Assembly: GCA_919902505.1 (NCBI GenBank)
Contig: CAKKRE010000077.1
Span: 1 to 52,127, forward strand
Length of the DNA stretch: 52,127 bases
Direction: 5' to 3'
DNA from: Nitrospiraceae bacterium
GTDB lineage: Bacteria; Nitrospirota; Nitrospiria; Nitrospirales; Nitrospiraceae
Shown here: positions 7,389 through 15,484 of the stretch, piece after piece
Numbering within the stretch: the first letter of the stretch is position 1
How the letters are laid out: each line of letters begins with the position of its first letter
Program-made: the position numbers and the translations under genes
The notes under the pieces: generated by a model
Seen by the model: the letters and a program-made list of their open reading frames with translations, nothing else
What the model was told of the DNA's origin: nothing
The model's database searches: none

Positions 7389-7904
7389 ATGGAGCTGCGC
7401 TTCCAAGCCAGTCATCCTCCCACAGGCTTCATGGCCGATGCCATGCTGGGCCGGCTCGCTCGCTGGCTTCGCATGCTGGGGTATGACACCGCCTACGACA
7501 AGAACATCGCAGACGATCTCCTGATCGAACAAACTCTTCGCGAAGATCGCTGGCTCCTGACTCGCGATCGCTATCTCGCGCGGCGCAAAGTCCTTCGTGG
7601 TCGCCTTACCTTGATCACGAGCGACTACCTCGACGGCCAATTGAGCCAGCTCCGGCACGAACTCCACCTCAACCTCGATCCGAGCGCACAGAGGCCGTTC
7701 CGCTGCGCGAACTGCAACGTCCCGGCAAATCCCCTCTCTCCCTGCGAGGCGGCTCCGCTCGTTCCCCCGTTTGTCGCCCAGCACTACGATCATTTCGTGC
7801 AATGCCCCCGCTGCCGCCATGTCTATTGGCCGGGCACGCACTGGGTTGCGATCGTCGGCAGGCTGGCCACGATCAGGCAAGAAGACAGGAACCTGCCCCC
7901 ATGA
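7389..7904 (+). CDS. Mut7-C (DUF82) PIN-like nuclease with zinc ribbon
   Basis: 171 residues. The N-terminal half carries the Mut7-C pattern FMADAMLGRLARWLRMLGYD, followed by DD at about 39-40 and LLTRDRYL, the acidic residues of a PIN-like nuclease site. The C-terminal third has two cysteine pairs (CANC and CPRC) with YWPGTHW, the zinc-ribbon end usual in this family. Members are predicted RNases, and the in vivo substrate is unproven. It sits between rtcA and endonuclease V, and its stop overlaps the next start (ATGA), which suggests coupled translation and a shared RNA or nucleic-acid repair role. Confidence 0.82.
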   Translation: MELRFQASHPPTGFMADAMLGRLARWLRMLGYDTAYDKNIADDLLIEQTLREDRWLLTRDRYLARRKVLRGRLTLITSDYLDGQLSQLRHELHLNLDPSAQRPFRCANCNVPANPLSPCEAAPLVPPFVAQHYDHFVQCPRCRHVYWPGTHWVAIVGRLATIRQEDRNLPP

Positions 7905-8584
7905 AGATTCATCGCGTTCATCCCTGGAACGTCACGCCGCAGGAGGCCGTGCGGATTCAGGAGCAGCTGCGCAGCGCCGTCATACCCCATGAGCGGGTGA
8001 CCCGTCCGAGGTTGGTCGCCGGAGCCGACGCAGCGTTCGACCTTGAGCGAAACCACATTTACGCCGCCGTGGTGGTCCTGTCTTTTCCCGGATTAGAAAT
8101 CGTGGAGACAGTGATCCATCGTGAGCGCCTGCGCTTTCCCTACATCCCCGGCCTGCTGTCGTTTCGGGAAGCCCCTGCCCTGCTCCATGCCTTCGGACAG
8201 CTTCGGCACGATCCCGATGTGATCTTCATCGATGGCCACGGTCTTTCACATCCGCGGCGTGCCGGAATCGCCTGCCATGTCGGGATCTGTGTGGATCGGC
8301 CGGTCATTGGATGCGCCAAATCCAAACTCGTCGGAGAGTTTCGAGAGCCCGGTCTCTTCCGGGGCTCTCTCTCGAGTTTGTATGATGCTGACGGTCACGT
8401 CATCGGAGCCGTTGTCCGGACGCGCGATCGCGTGAAGCCGGTCTTCGTCTCGGTCGGGCATCGACTCGGTCTCGCGGACGCCATCCGGCTCACCCTGGCC
8501 TGCGGAATGGGATACCGAATTCCTGAACCGACGCGGCAGGCCGATCGGTTGGCGGAGCGGACCAAGCGCGAGGCCCGCTCATGA
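7901..8584 (+). CDS. nfi: Endonuclease V (inosine-directed)
   Basis: 227 residues with the endonuclease V catalytic set: Asp43 in GADAAF, Glu90 in LSFRE and Asp111 in FIDGHG, followed by LSHPRRAGIACHVG and CAKSKLVG. The enzyme cuts the second phosphodiester 3' to deoxyinosine in DNA. Several homologues, notably the eukaryotic ones, act on inosine in RNA. The start at 7901 is fixed by the ATGA overlap with the Mut7-C gene. Longer upstream starts would run through that gene. Its own stop overlaps the DUF1614 start, so the four genes from rtcA look like one transcription unit. Confidence 0.9.
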   Translation: MKIHRVHPWNVTPQEAVRIQEQLRSAVIPHERVTRPRLVAGADAAFDLERNHIYAAVVVLSFPGLEIVETVIHRERLRFPYIPGLLSFREAPALLHAFGQLRHDPDVIFIDGHGLSHPRRAGIACHVGICVDRPVIGCAKSKLVGEFREPGLFRGSLSSLYDADGHVIGAVVRTRDRVKPVFVSVGHRLGLADAIRLTLACGMGYRIPEPTRQADRLAERTKREARS

Positions 8585-9237
8585 GACTCCTCGGGTTCCT
8601 GCCGTTGCTCTTGTTCCTTCTCTTGCTCGCGCTCCTGCCGTTCGTGTTCGGAGAACTCTTTTCCACCGCGCTGATGAAATTGCACCTCGATCCCCGTGCG
8701 GCTCTGCTGGGCATCCTGATCGGAAGCGCCATCAATATCCCTATCCGACGCCTCGTGCGGGGCGAAGACGTTCTGGGGGAACCGCCGATGCTGTTCGGCC
8801 TATCGGGATGGTGGCCGCGCCTCCAACGCGCGCCGAGAGAAACCATCATCGCAGTGAACGCCGGGGGATGCCTGATCCCGCTCGGCCTCGCCCTCTACGA
8901 GACTCTGTTCCTGGTGATCGAGGACCCTGTTGCCCTTTGGGGGCTGCTCGTAGCTGTGTTGCTGAATACCTTCGCCTGTTACTGGATGGCCAGACCCATC
9001 GAGGGCATCGGCATCGCCATGCCAGGCTTGATGCCGGCCCTGGGGGCCGTCGCGATGGCTCCGGAGCATGCCGCGCCGGTGGCCTTTGTCGCGGGTGTGT
9101 TGGGGCCGCTCATCGGCGCGGATCTCCTCCATCTACGCGACATGGAGAAGATTGCCACGGGCGTGGCCAGTATCGGGGGCGCGGGGACGTTCGATGGGAT
9201 TGTGTTGTCGGGCATCGTCGCGGCATACTTGGCCTAA
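8581..9237 (+). CDS. DUF1614 family membrane protein
   Basis: 218 residues with about five or six hydrophobic segments, beginning RLLGFLPLLLFLLLLALLP. Family hallmarks are GSAINIPI, AVNAGGCLIP, the PGLMPALGAVAMAP segment and the C-terminal SIGGAGTFDGIVLSGI. DUF1614 proteins are inner-membrane proteins of unknown function, common in archaea and some bacteria. The ATGA overlap with nfi shows translational coupling, although a functional link with nucleases is not obvious. Confidence 0.85.
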   Translation: MRLLGFLPLLLFLLLLALLPFVFGELFSTALMKLHLDPRAALLGILIGSAINIPIRRLVRGEDVLGEPPMLFGLSGWWPRLQRAPRETIIAVNAGGCLIPLGLALYETLFLVIEDPVALWGLLVAVLLNTFACYWMARPIEGIGIAMPGLMPALGAVAMAPEHAAPVAFVAGVLGPLIGADLLHLRDMEKIATGVASIGGAGTFDGIVLSGIVAAYLA

Positions 9238-9266
9238 CCCTGATTCCTTCATGAGGACACAACGCC

Positions 9267-9704
9267 ATGCGCACACGAGTTCTATTCTCAGAAATGGCCC
9301 TGGCCCTCCTGCTACTCTCAGCACCCAACATCAGCTGGGCCGAGCCGACTGACAAGAATGCCACGATGAAGGGTGATGCCGCGCAGGGGAAAGCACTCTT
9401 CAATGGCAAAGGGATTTGCCACTACTGCCATGGCCTCGACGGGGTGATCGACCGGAAACCCTCGCTCACGCCTGACACCGCGGCTGTCATCGCGCGACTG
9501 GCTGCTGCCCCTCCCGATCTGCGCAATCGAGCGACGCTGAAACTGAAAGACAACAAAGCTCGGTTTCGAGTGATACGCGAAGGCCATCCGGGGAGCGGGA
9601 TGCTTCCGGATACGACGCTGAATGACCAGGACATCACAGACGTCCTCGCCTACCTCGCGACGCTCCGGCAGAGCGCGGCTTCCCCTGGCAAGAACCCCTA
9701 TTGA
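9267..9704 (+). CDS. Periplasmic class I cytochrome c
   Basis: 145 residues with a cleavable signal peptide (hydrophobic ALALLLLSAP, cleavage near SWAEP). A single haem site CHYCH is at residues 51-55, and a Met ligand is likely at about 112 in GSGMLPD. The closing ITDVLAYLATL helix is typical of mono-haem class I cytochromes that shuttle electrons in the periplasm. The gene follows DUF1614 by 29 bases and may share its transcript. No redox partner is adjacent. Confidence 0.88.
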   Translation: MRTRVLFSEMALALLLLSAPNISWAEPTDKNATMKGDAAQGKALFNGKGICHYCHGLDGVIDRKPSLTPDTAAVIARLAAAPPDLRNRATLKLKDNKARFRVIREGHPGSGMLPDTTLNDQDITDVLAYLATLRQSAASPGKNPY

Positions 9705-9729
9705 CCGCGACCGCCTCCGCATCGGCCCG

Positions 9730-10044
9730 CTAATCCATAAAGCGCCAGATTGTTTTCGATTGCCCAGCAGGGGGGCGGTAGTTGCTCAGTTTGAGCATGC
9801 AGGAGGAACCTCTCTTGGCCGCATCGGGCCAGACCTTCAGTTCTTCTCCCGACGGCGATGAAACCCGATGCATGTAGTCCCATTCCCCGCCGTCGCTGAA
9901 GACGACGAAGATCCAGCCGTTGCTGCTCCGAAAGTGCACGTCGCCGATCAAAGGATCCCCGGACACCAGTTTGACGGTCGACACGCCCCGTTCGATCGCC
10001 GTCAATTCCAGCAGCGCCGCTTCGCACAATTCATCCTTGGTCAT
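9730..10044 (-). CDS. Hypothetical small protein
   Basis: 104 residues, no signal peptide or membrane segment. The core GWIFVVFSDGGEWDYMHRV looks like a compact alpha/beta domain, with a short helical N-terminus (MTKDELCEAALLEL). I do not recognise the family. I start at 10044 because GAGGTACAGG lies just upstream and the 18 extra upstream codons of the open frame are low-complexity basic sequence. It is convergent with the cytochrome gene and about 130 bases downstream of the AIR-synthase-like gene. Confidence 0.6.
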   Translation of the reverse strand: MTKDELCEAALLELTAIERGVSTVKLVSGDPLIGDVHFRSSNGWIFVVFSDGGEWDYMHRVSSPSGEELKVWPDAAKRGSSCMLKLSNYRPPAGQSKTIWRFMD

Positions 10045-10170
10045 CCTGTACCTCGTCTTCCCGGAATTACCGCCTCGCCTGTCCGCTTGCCCGACCACAC
10101 CAGATCAGCACACAGAGACGCCGGTGGTGTGGATCCCCGTATCAGTTCCCGCCCTCTCCCGGATGCCGCG

Positions 10171-11265
10171 TCAATGCCGGTCAAGTGGATTGCCGCGGGC
10201 TCCGCGTGGTCGCTGAAACAATCGCGCAAGTTCATCGACGGCAAAACGCGGAAATCGACGCTCCCGACCACCTTCGGCGAGCGTGACGCCGTTCGAACGC
10301 TCCACCACAGTCCCGATTCGCGCAACCGGAACGCGAGCCCTCCGCAGTCGTCTCACCAGGCTCGCCTCAACAGCCGGATCGATGCAGAGCAGAAGCGACC
10401 CAGAGGCCATCACACCTAACGGGTCGAGGTCGAACGCCGCACAAAGCCGAGCCGCCTCCGGCAACACAGGGATCGCGGCGGCCTCGATCGCCAATCCGAC
10501 CCCTGCCGCCTCAGCCAGCTCATACAACGCCGCGCTGAGTCCACCCTCGGTTGGATCGTGCATCGCATGGACCCCGCCGGTCGCCATGGCCAGACGGGCG
10601 TCCTTCACCACGCTCAACCCCGGATCCTTCAGATACCGCCGGCAGCGGGCGAGGAAAGACGCGCCAAATCGCTGCCGGATCTCATCAGCTCGCTCTCGAG
10701 CGAGAATCGAGACCGCTTCGATCGCCACCCCCTTGGTAAGCAACAGGCTATCCCCGATGCGCGCACCGGCGGCTGTCACGATCCCTCCGGTCAGAGATTC
10801 TCCCAACAGGCAACCGACGACCACGGGACGCGTCACGGTGTCCGTGATTTCGGTATGGCCGCCGCATAGTGTGATCCGCATAGAGCGACACATCGCCTGC
10901 ACCTGAGCAAACACCTTCGTGACCACCCCAGCCGTCGTCGATCGGGCGGGAAACAGCAACGTCGCCAAGAACCACTTCGGTGTGGCACCGGTCGCCGCCA
11001 GATCGTTGGCATTGATCACCACGGCATACGTACCGATCTCATCCGCGACGAAGGTGATGGGATCAGTCTTTGCCACAAGCCAGCTTCCGCCGAAGCGAAT
11101 CACCGCCGCATCAAGACCGATTCCCGCCCCGACCACGACACGCGGATCATGGATCTTGGCCAAACGCCCCAGCAACCTGCGCAGCAGATCGACAGGAACT
11201 TTCCCTATCGGCAACGCTGCTCCGATCCCCCTGTTTCGGCCGAAAGGCCGTGCTTTACGTTTCAC
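10171..11265 (-). CDS. AIR synthase-related protein (PurM/HypE-like ATP-binding fold)
   Basis: Up to 364 residues with the two-domain PurM/HypE architecture: the N-terminal GAGIGLDAAVIR and KTDPITFVADEIG, then VINANDLAATGATPKWFLATLL, and the C-terminal half with MHDPTEGGLSAALYELA and GVMASGSLLLCID. This superfamily binds ATP and activates carbonyl or carbamoyl oxygens (PurM, ThiL, SelD, HypE). HypE proper ends in a conserved PRIC motif that I do not see, and no hydrogenase genes are nearby, so the substrate is unknown. The open frame begins at a GTG at 11265 without a ribosome site. A TTG at 11214, just before PIGKVP, has a purine-rich GGGGGGA upstream and fits the family N-terminus better. 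Confidence 0.78.
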   Translation of the reverse strand: MKRKARPFGRNRGIGAALPIGKVPVDLLRRLLGRLAKIHDPRVVVGAGIGLDAAVIRFGGSWLVAKTDPITFVADEIGTYAVVINANDLAATGATPKWFLATLLFPARSTTAGVVTKVFAQVQAMCRSMRITLCGGHTEITDTVTRPVVVGCLLGESLTGGIVTAAGARIGDSLLLTKGVAIEAVSILARERADEIRQRFGASFLARCRRYLKDPGLSVVKDARLAMATGGVHAMHDPTEGGLSAALYELAEAAGVGLAIEAAAIPVLPEAARLCAAFDLDPLGVMASGSLLLCIDPAVEASLVRRLRRARVPVARIGTVVERSNGVTLAEGGRERRFPRFAVDELARLFQRPRGARGNPLDRH

Positions 11266-11350
11266 GTTTCACGCATGGCGCACAAGGTGACCGGCGAACC
11301 GGCGCTAACAGTGTATTGACAAACGACCTGAGCACTGAAGAATCGCTGAC

Positions 11351-11498
11351 GCAGGCTGTTCAAAAAGGCCGTCCAGCAAGGCCGCAGCGAGGTCTACGGC
11401 GCGAAGCATAAAGCGCGTCACGTTTGTGAACGCCGCCGAGATAGTGAGGCGGCAGTGTCTTACGAGAACGACGCTGGCGGACTTTGTCAACAGCCTGC
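11351..11498. repeat. Dispersed repeat with ~26-bp imperfect terminal inverted repeats
   Basis: The left arm at 11351-11377 (GCAGGCTGTTCAAAAAGGCC...) is nearly the reverse complement of the right arm at 11473-11498 (...GACTTTGTCAACAGCCTGC). The roughly 95 bases between have no gene. The SAM synthetase stop codon (11498-11500) abuts the right end. It looks like a MITE-like element without a transposase. Confidence 0.6.
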
Positions 11499-12706
11499 TA
11501 ACAGATCGCATACAGGCCTTGGATCAACGCCTTGCAGAAGGGCTTCATGTGCGCAAAGGCCAGCCGAACTTCGCGCTGGATCTGCGGGCGCACGACCGCC
11601 ACCGTCGCCCCCCTAGCCAGAGTGACTTCGACCACCACGACTTGCGGCGAGGAAATCGGCTTGCCGATCTGGCTTGTGATCCAGACAGTCACATCGTGCA
11701 GTCCTTGCACCTTTTTGTGGATGTCCTCGGCCAACACCTGCGCCAGTACGCTGTAGATCTTCCCCACGTGCGACACAGGATTTTTTCCTGCTGCCGCTTC
11801 CGCACTGGCAGGCCGGCGGAGCGAGATCACTCCGCACACGCGATTTCCTCTCCCCACCTCGCCCGAATCGCCCGCCTCCGCCGACGTGCCGAGCAACGAG
11901 AGGTACATCCCCTCGACTCCCGCCCCGCGACGATCCAGAGCATTCAGCGTGACCTCGACTGACAGCTTCGGCCCCACCTTCTTTTTCACGAAGGACTGCA
12001 AGGCCTTCAACACTTCCGCCTTGCGTACAAAGTATTGAGCCTCTGTCCTGATAGCTGAGGCCAGCAACGGCATCGCAACCGTGAGCGTCACCTCTCCCCC
12101 AGTCCGCACGCCCAGCACCTTGACGTCTTGCCCCGTAGCCGGAAAGGCCTTCTTAAACGAAGGGCTGTTCAGAAACTGTTCGACATGAAAGACCAATCGC
12201 TCGGTCGGGGTGAAAGGCGCATAGCCCACCGCAGCAGAGGTATCATTGGCCACCGGCCCTCCCCTGCGCTCGCTCACGGATTGCAGTTCCGCGGAAGCCG
12301 GCTTCAGCTCCACCTGACACATGAGGTGCTTGAGGGGGTCCACATGCGGGAGGTGCCGCCTGAACCAGGTCGAGGCGACCCGCTCGGCAATCTCGTTGAC
12401 GGGCACCAATTTCTTTCGCCACTCGAACGTCGCCCGATCTCCCATGACTAAACGCATCGGCGCGATGACATGACCTCCGCCGGGACGGCAGTCCACCTGA
12501 CCGGCCACCAACAGCCCCTTATCGGCGTTGAAGTGGAGCACGCGCCCACACATCTTCAGATAGGCTTGCGCCAACTCGACCGCCACCTGTTCCATCACCG
12601 CATCGCAGATCGTGTCGGGATGCCCCAGGCCCTTCCGCTCGACAATCTCGAACGGCTGGTCGGCGAGGGGATCGCTCGTGGATTGCACAATCGTCGGCTT
12701 CGTCAT
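11498..12706 (-). CDS. S-adenosylmethionine synthetase, archaeal type
   Basis: 402 residues, matching the archaeal MAT family rather than bacterial MetK. Landmarks are FEIVERKGLGHPDTICD at about 19-33, HFNADKGLLVAGQ, a GGG loop in CRPGGGHV, GYAPFTPTERLV and the late GRGNRVCGVISLRRP. It makes SAM from ATP and methionine. The start at 12706 overlaps the stop of the radical SAM gene (ATGA), placing a SAM-making enzyme directly behind a SAM-consuming one. The stop codon touches the terminal arm of a dispersed inverted repeat, so the last few residues may have been altered by that insertion. Confidence 0.9.
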   Translation of the reverse strand: MTKPTIVQSTSDPLADQPFEIVERKGLGHPDTICDAVMEQVAVELAQAYLKMCGRVLHFNADKGLLVAGQVDCRPGGGHVIAPMRLVMGDRATFEWRKKLVPVNEIAERVASTWFRRHLPHVDPLKHLMCQVELKPASAELQSVSERRGGPVANDTSAAVGYAPFTPTERLVFHVEQFLNSPSFKKAFPATGQDVKVLGVRTGGEVTLTVAMPLLASAIRTEAQYFVRKAEVLKALQSFVKKKVGPKLSVEVTLNALDRRGAGVEGMYLSLLGTSAEAGDSGEVGRGNRVCGVISLRRPASAEAAAGKNPVSHVGKIYSVLAQVLAEDIHKKVQGLHDVTVWITSQIGKPISSPQVVVVEVTLARGATVAVVRPQIQREVRLAFAHMKPFCKALIQGLYAIC

Positions 12707-13800
12707 GCAGGAGTTCCCATTTCCATTCCGGGCACCGCCGGTCGCTGAGCCGGCTCGTCAGACCTCCGCGAGCCACGAGATCGCGTTCCAGGCCGATCCT
12801 GGTGCAAGCGATGCAGGCCGGCCGCCTTCGCCAACCGAATCGATTCCTCAAATTCCTCGGTGGTGATCCTCCGATCCAACGGCGGATGGCTGAAGGCCTG
12901 ATAGCAGGGCCGGTACTGGTCCATGACGTTCACATAGGTGTCGGGGGAGATATCCACGGCGAGGCACCGCATCACTTCTGCTGTGCCGGCCAATCCTCCC
13001 GGCAGGACGAGATGGCGGACCAATACTCCACGCAAGGCCAGCCCCTCGTCATCCAGGACCAGATCACCGACCTGCCGGTGCATCTCCTTGATCGCGACCT
13101 TCGCGATGTCCGGATAGCCGGTGGCCTGCGAGTAGGTTTCCGCAATGGCGGCGTCGGCGTATTTGAAGTCAGGAAGATAGATGTCCACGATACCGTCCAG
13201 TAGCCGCAAGGTTTCGAGATCATCATAGGAACTCGTGTTGTACACCAACGGAATCCTGAGCCCTCGCTCAGCAGCGAGCAACAGACCGTCGAGAATGTGA
13301 GGGACCTGGTGCGAAGGTGTGACCAGGTTGATGTTGTGACAGCCCTGATCTTGTAGCTCGATCATCATGTCGGCCAATTCCTGAGGTGTACATTCGGAAC
13401 CCTCGCGCAAGTGGCTGATCTCGTAGTTCTGGCAGTAGAGACAGCGCAGGTTGCAACTGGCGAAAAAAATGGTGCCGGACCCGTGACGGCCCCGTAAGGG
13501 GGCCTCTTCGCCGAAATGTGCCCCATAGCTGGCAACAAAGGGGCGGGCGCCCACCTGACAAAAACCGAGTTCCCCTTCCAAACGGTTCACCTCGCAATGG
13601 CGCGGACAGACATGGCACCGGCGCAGCAGCTCGCGGGCCTGTGCCACCCGCTCAGCCAGAAGTCCGGACTGCAGGAGAGGGCAATAGCTCGCTTGCCTCG
13701 TCTCCTTCGTCTGTTTCTTCATCTCCACTGAGTCCACAGTCTCTCCGTTAGCTGGCCAGATGCGGGCGGCCATCACCTTCTCGCAGGACTTACCTGTCAC
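12703..13800 (-). CDS. Radical SAM protein, PflA/AmmeMemoRadiSam-like activase family
   Basis: 365 residues. The radical SAM [4Fe-4S] motif CNLRCLYC is at residues 116-123, followed by QNYEIS. An N-terminal cysteine group (C62, C65, C69, C81 in CHVCPRHCE and GFCQVG) matches the PflA-like subfamily with an extra N-terminal region. These proteins reduce SAM to a 5'-deoxyadenosyl radical to install a glycyl radical or modify a substrate, and the target is unknown. A GTG start at 13800 overlaps the previous stop (GTGA) and has AAGGAG five bases ahead. A later ATG (MKKQTKETR) is possible but lacks this coupling. Confidence 0.85.
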   Translation of the reverse strand: MTGKSCEKVMAARIWPANGETVDSVEMKKQTKETRQASYCPLLQSGLLAERVAQARELLRRCHVCPRHCEVNRLEGELGFCQVGARPFVASYGAHFGEEAPLRGRHGSGTIFFASCNLRCLYCQNYEISHLREGSECTPQELADMMIELQDQGCHNINLVTPSHQVPHILDGLLLAAERGLRIPLVYNTSSYDDLETLRLLDGIVDIYLPDFKYADAAIAETYSQATGYPDIAKVAIKEMHRQVGDLVLDDEGLALRGVLVRHLVLPGGLAGTAEVMRCLAVDISPDTYVNVMDQYRPCYQAFSHPPLDRRITTEEFEESIRLAKAAGLHRLHQDRPGTRSRGSRRSDEPAQRPAVPGMEMGTPA

Positions 13801-14585
13801 TCGTGCTCCTTCACGCGGGCCTTTGTCCGTTGTCCTGTTGCGGTGGGAGCGCCGCGCCGCCTGCAGTATTCGCGCATCGGGCAGGCCTGCCACCGCCGCC
13901 GGCAATAGTCTCGCCCCAGCCGCACCAGCGCCGCCTCGAAGTCGATGAACGTCTTGTCCTTTCGTTCCCCCTCATTCCAGAGTTCCATCAATGCCTCCAC
14001 CGGTGAACCGCCCCGTCGCGCAGAAGCAGCACTCAACAACCGGAGATCCTTCGCTGCCAACACTGCCAGGTGAGACAGCTCCGGTCTGGCTTTGGGCCAC
14101 AGGTCCCTCAGTTCACGAAGAAAAATCTGCACTGTCACCTCGCCGATTCCCTTACCCAGTGCCGTCAGACGGCTTTCGAGATCACGGGCATCCTTCGCGG
14201 CGTGGTGCAACTGGTTCAGATCACCATGGTACCGATCGACCAGGTGGCGCATGACCTCGAGCAATTTGGTGGCGGTTTTGAAATCGTAGCGGGCATACCC
14301 CCCGGCATCGAGAACAACGACCAGCTTGTCCCATCCAGCCTTGAGGATCTTCTCCGGCGTGACGAGCCCTCGGCGGGCGAACTCTGAATGGGTATGGGCC
14401 ACGATGGTCCCCGAGATCCTGGTTCCGTACAGAAGAGCGGCAAGGAACCATAAGAAGAGATCGTTCGGCCGATTGGGTTCCAGCGTCAGACCAAGCTCGG
14501 CCGAAAAACGTCCTGGCATCCGCTCTGTCAGAACCGCCACGACCTCATGGCGTCGAACCGACCTCTGCTCTGTCACACGTGGCAC
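13797..14585 (-). CDS. HhH-GPD (endonuclease III-like) superfamily protein
   Basis: 262 residues, helical, with a helix-hairpin-helix-like GIGEVTVQIFLREL near residue 155 and a C-terminal cysteine cluster C228-X6-C235-X5-C241. Endonuclease III has C-X6-C-X2-C-X5-C, so one cluster ligand appears missing, and whether a cluster forms is uncertain. I infer a base-excision glycosylase relative with diverged catalysis. The start is a GTG with GGGAGG ten bases upstream. The stop overlaps the radical SAM start (GTGA). An N-terminal fragment of a paralogue lies at 30310-30429. Confidence 0.6.
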   Translation of the reverse strand: MPRVTEQRSVRRHEVVAVLTERMPGRFSAELGLTLEPNRPNDLFLWFLAALLYGTRISGTIVAHTHSEFARRGLVTPEKILKAGWDKLVVVLDAGGYARYDFKTATKLLEVMRHLVDRYHGDLNQLHHAAKDARDLESRLTALGKGIGEVTVQIFLRELRDLWPKARPELSHLAVLAAKDLRLLSAASARRGGSPVEALMELWNEGERKDKTFIDFEAALVRLGRDYCRRRWQACPMREYCRRRGAPTATGQRTKARVKEHE

Positions 14586-14616
14586 AGGAATAGAACCTCC
14601 CGCAGTAGCCTACGGC

Positions 14617-15114
14617 TTATAGCGATACAGCCTGCTGAGTCAGCACCGAATGGCCCCTCGGCAGGAGCGCCTCAATACGGGTTTTGATGACCTTTGGATC
14701 GCTGACGCCACGCAACGATAAGAGCCGGTCCCCGCTCAGGGAGTGGAGGACGAGCGTGCCGATATCCATGAACTGTGCGATGGGGCCCTGCGTGATCGTG
14801 ACCTCACGAATTTCGCTGATCGCCATCGCCTGGATTTCCCGACCTGTATACCAATTCCTCACGATCACTCGCTGTGAGGTCAGGCTGTACCGAGCCCAGT
14901 GACGCAGGATGGCAGCCAAGACCAACAGGATGGCGGCACCGGCTATCCACATTTCCCCTCCGGTCACTTCAAACCGCAGAAAGAGCCAGCCACGCAGACC
15001 AGCCATCAGGCTCAGGAAATAGAGCCACGTGAACTGTCTCCAGGAGGGGTAGGAACTCCACCGTTCCGCCTCCTCAGCCTGCAGCTGTCCGGTCATCTCG
15101 TCCGATCTGACCAT
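14617..15114 (-). CDS. Membrane-anchored bacterial PH-domain protein
   Basis: 165 residues with two hydrophobic segments (about 30-46 and 55-68), then a bPH-type domain: RYSLTSQRVIVRNWYTGRE, ISEIREVTITQGPIAQFMDIG, LVLHSL, GVSDPKVIKTRIE. The same layout occurs in the protein at 36705-37160, so the window carries two paralogues. Function is unknown, and the domain presumably lies at the inner-membrane face. The start may be ATG 15114 or an in-frame ATG at 15096. It lies 31 bases upstream of the HhH gene on the same strand and could be its operon leader. Confidence 0.75.
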   Translation of the reverse strand: MVRSDEMTGQLQAEEAERWSSYPSWRQFTWLYFLSLMAGLRGWLFLRFEVTGGEMWIAGAAILLVLAAILRHWARYSLTSQRVIVRNWYTGREIQAMAISEIREVTITQGPIAQFMDIGTLVLHSLSGDRLLSLRGVSDPKVIKTRIEALLPRGHSVLTQQAVSL

Positions 15115-15484
15115 GTGCTCAGCTCAAGCCTTTCGGTCGTGTGCCAGGGAGTGTATCGAGTGCCTCGTCTTCTCAGCTGAGCAAGGCCGGTACCATCTTC
15201 CGAAACCGAACTGGACCAGGACTTCATCGGAACATCAGTAGATTGGAGCGGACAACTCAGTCACGCTCCCAGAACCAAGGGATATCTTGCTACAACGACC
15301 AGGCCTTATGTGTAGTGAAAAGCCACAGAACAGGAACGATATAGGTTGGGACTCAGGTCGAAGCAAAAAGAACGTGAGCATAATCAACTTCACTTTCAAT
15401 CGGAACCTCGACATTCCCTCCAGAAATCATGGCACCGGGCTTGCTGTATCACAGTTATTGCTCTTGTGTACCAGGAGGACCACG
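15115..15484. other. Non-coding leader region upstream of suf operon
   Basis: 370 bases between the divergent PH-domain and sufB genes. I see no credible coding sequence, and the frame running into sufB from 15287 lacks family similarity before its ATG at 15485. No IscR/SufR-type regulator gene is adjacent. It should hold the suf promoter, but I cannot assign -35/-10 boxes or an Fe-S regulator site by eye. Confidence 0.5.

Noticed and set aside
6441-7880. 479-codon antisense frame opposite rtcA and the Mut7-C gene
   Set aside because: Both sense genes have clear catalytic motifs. The antisense product has none.
10171-11265. Hydrogenase maturation protein HypE proper
   Set aside because: The C-terminal cysteine motif used for carbamoyl transfer is not visible and no hyp genes are nearby, so only the fold is assigned.
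15287-15484. N-terminal extension of SufB
   Set aside because: The added residues do not resemble SufB. A strong AGGAGG precedes ATG 15485.
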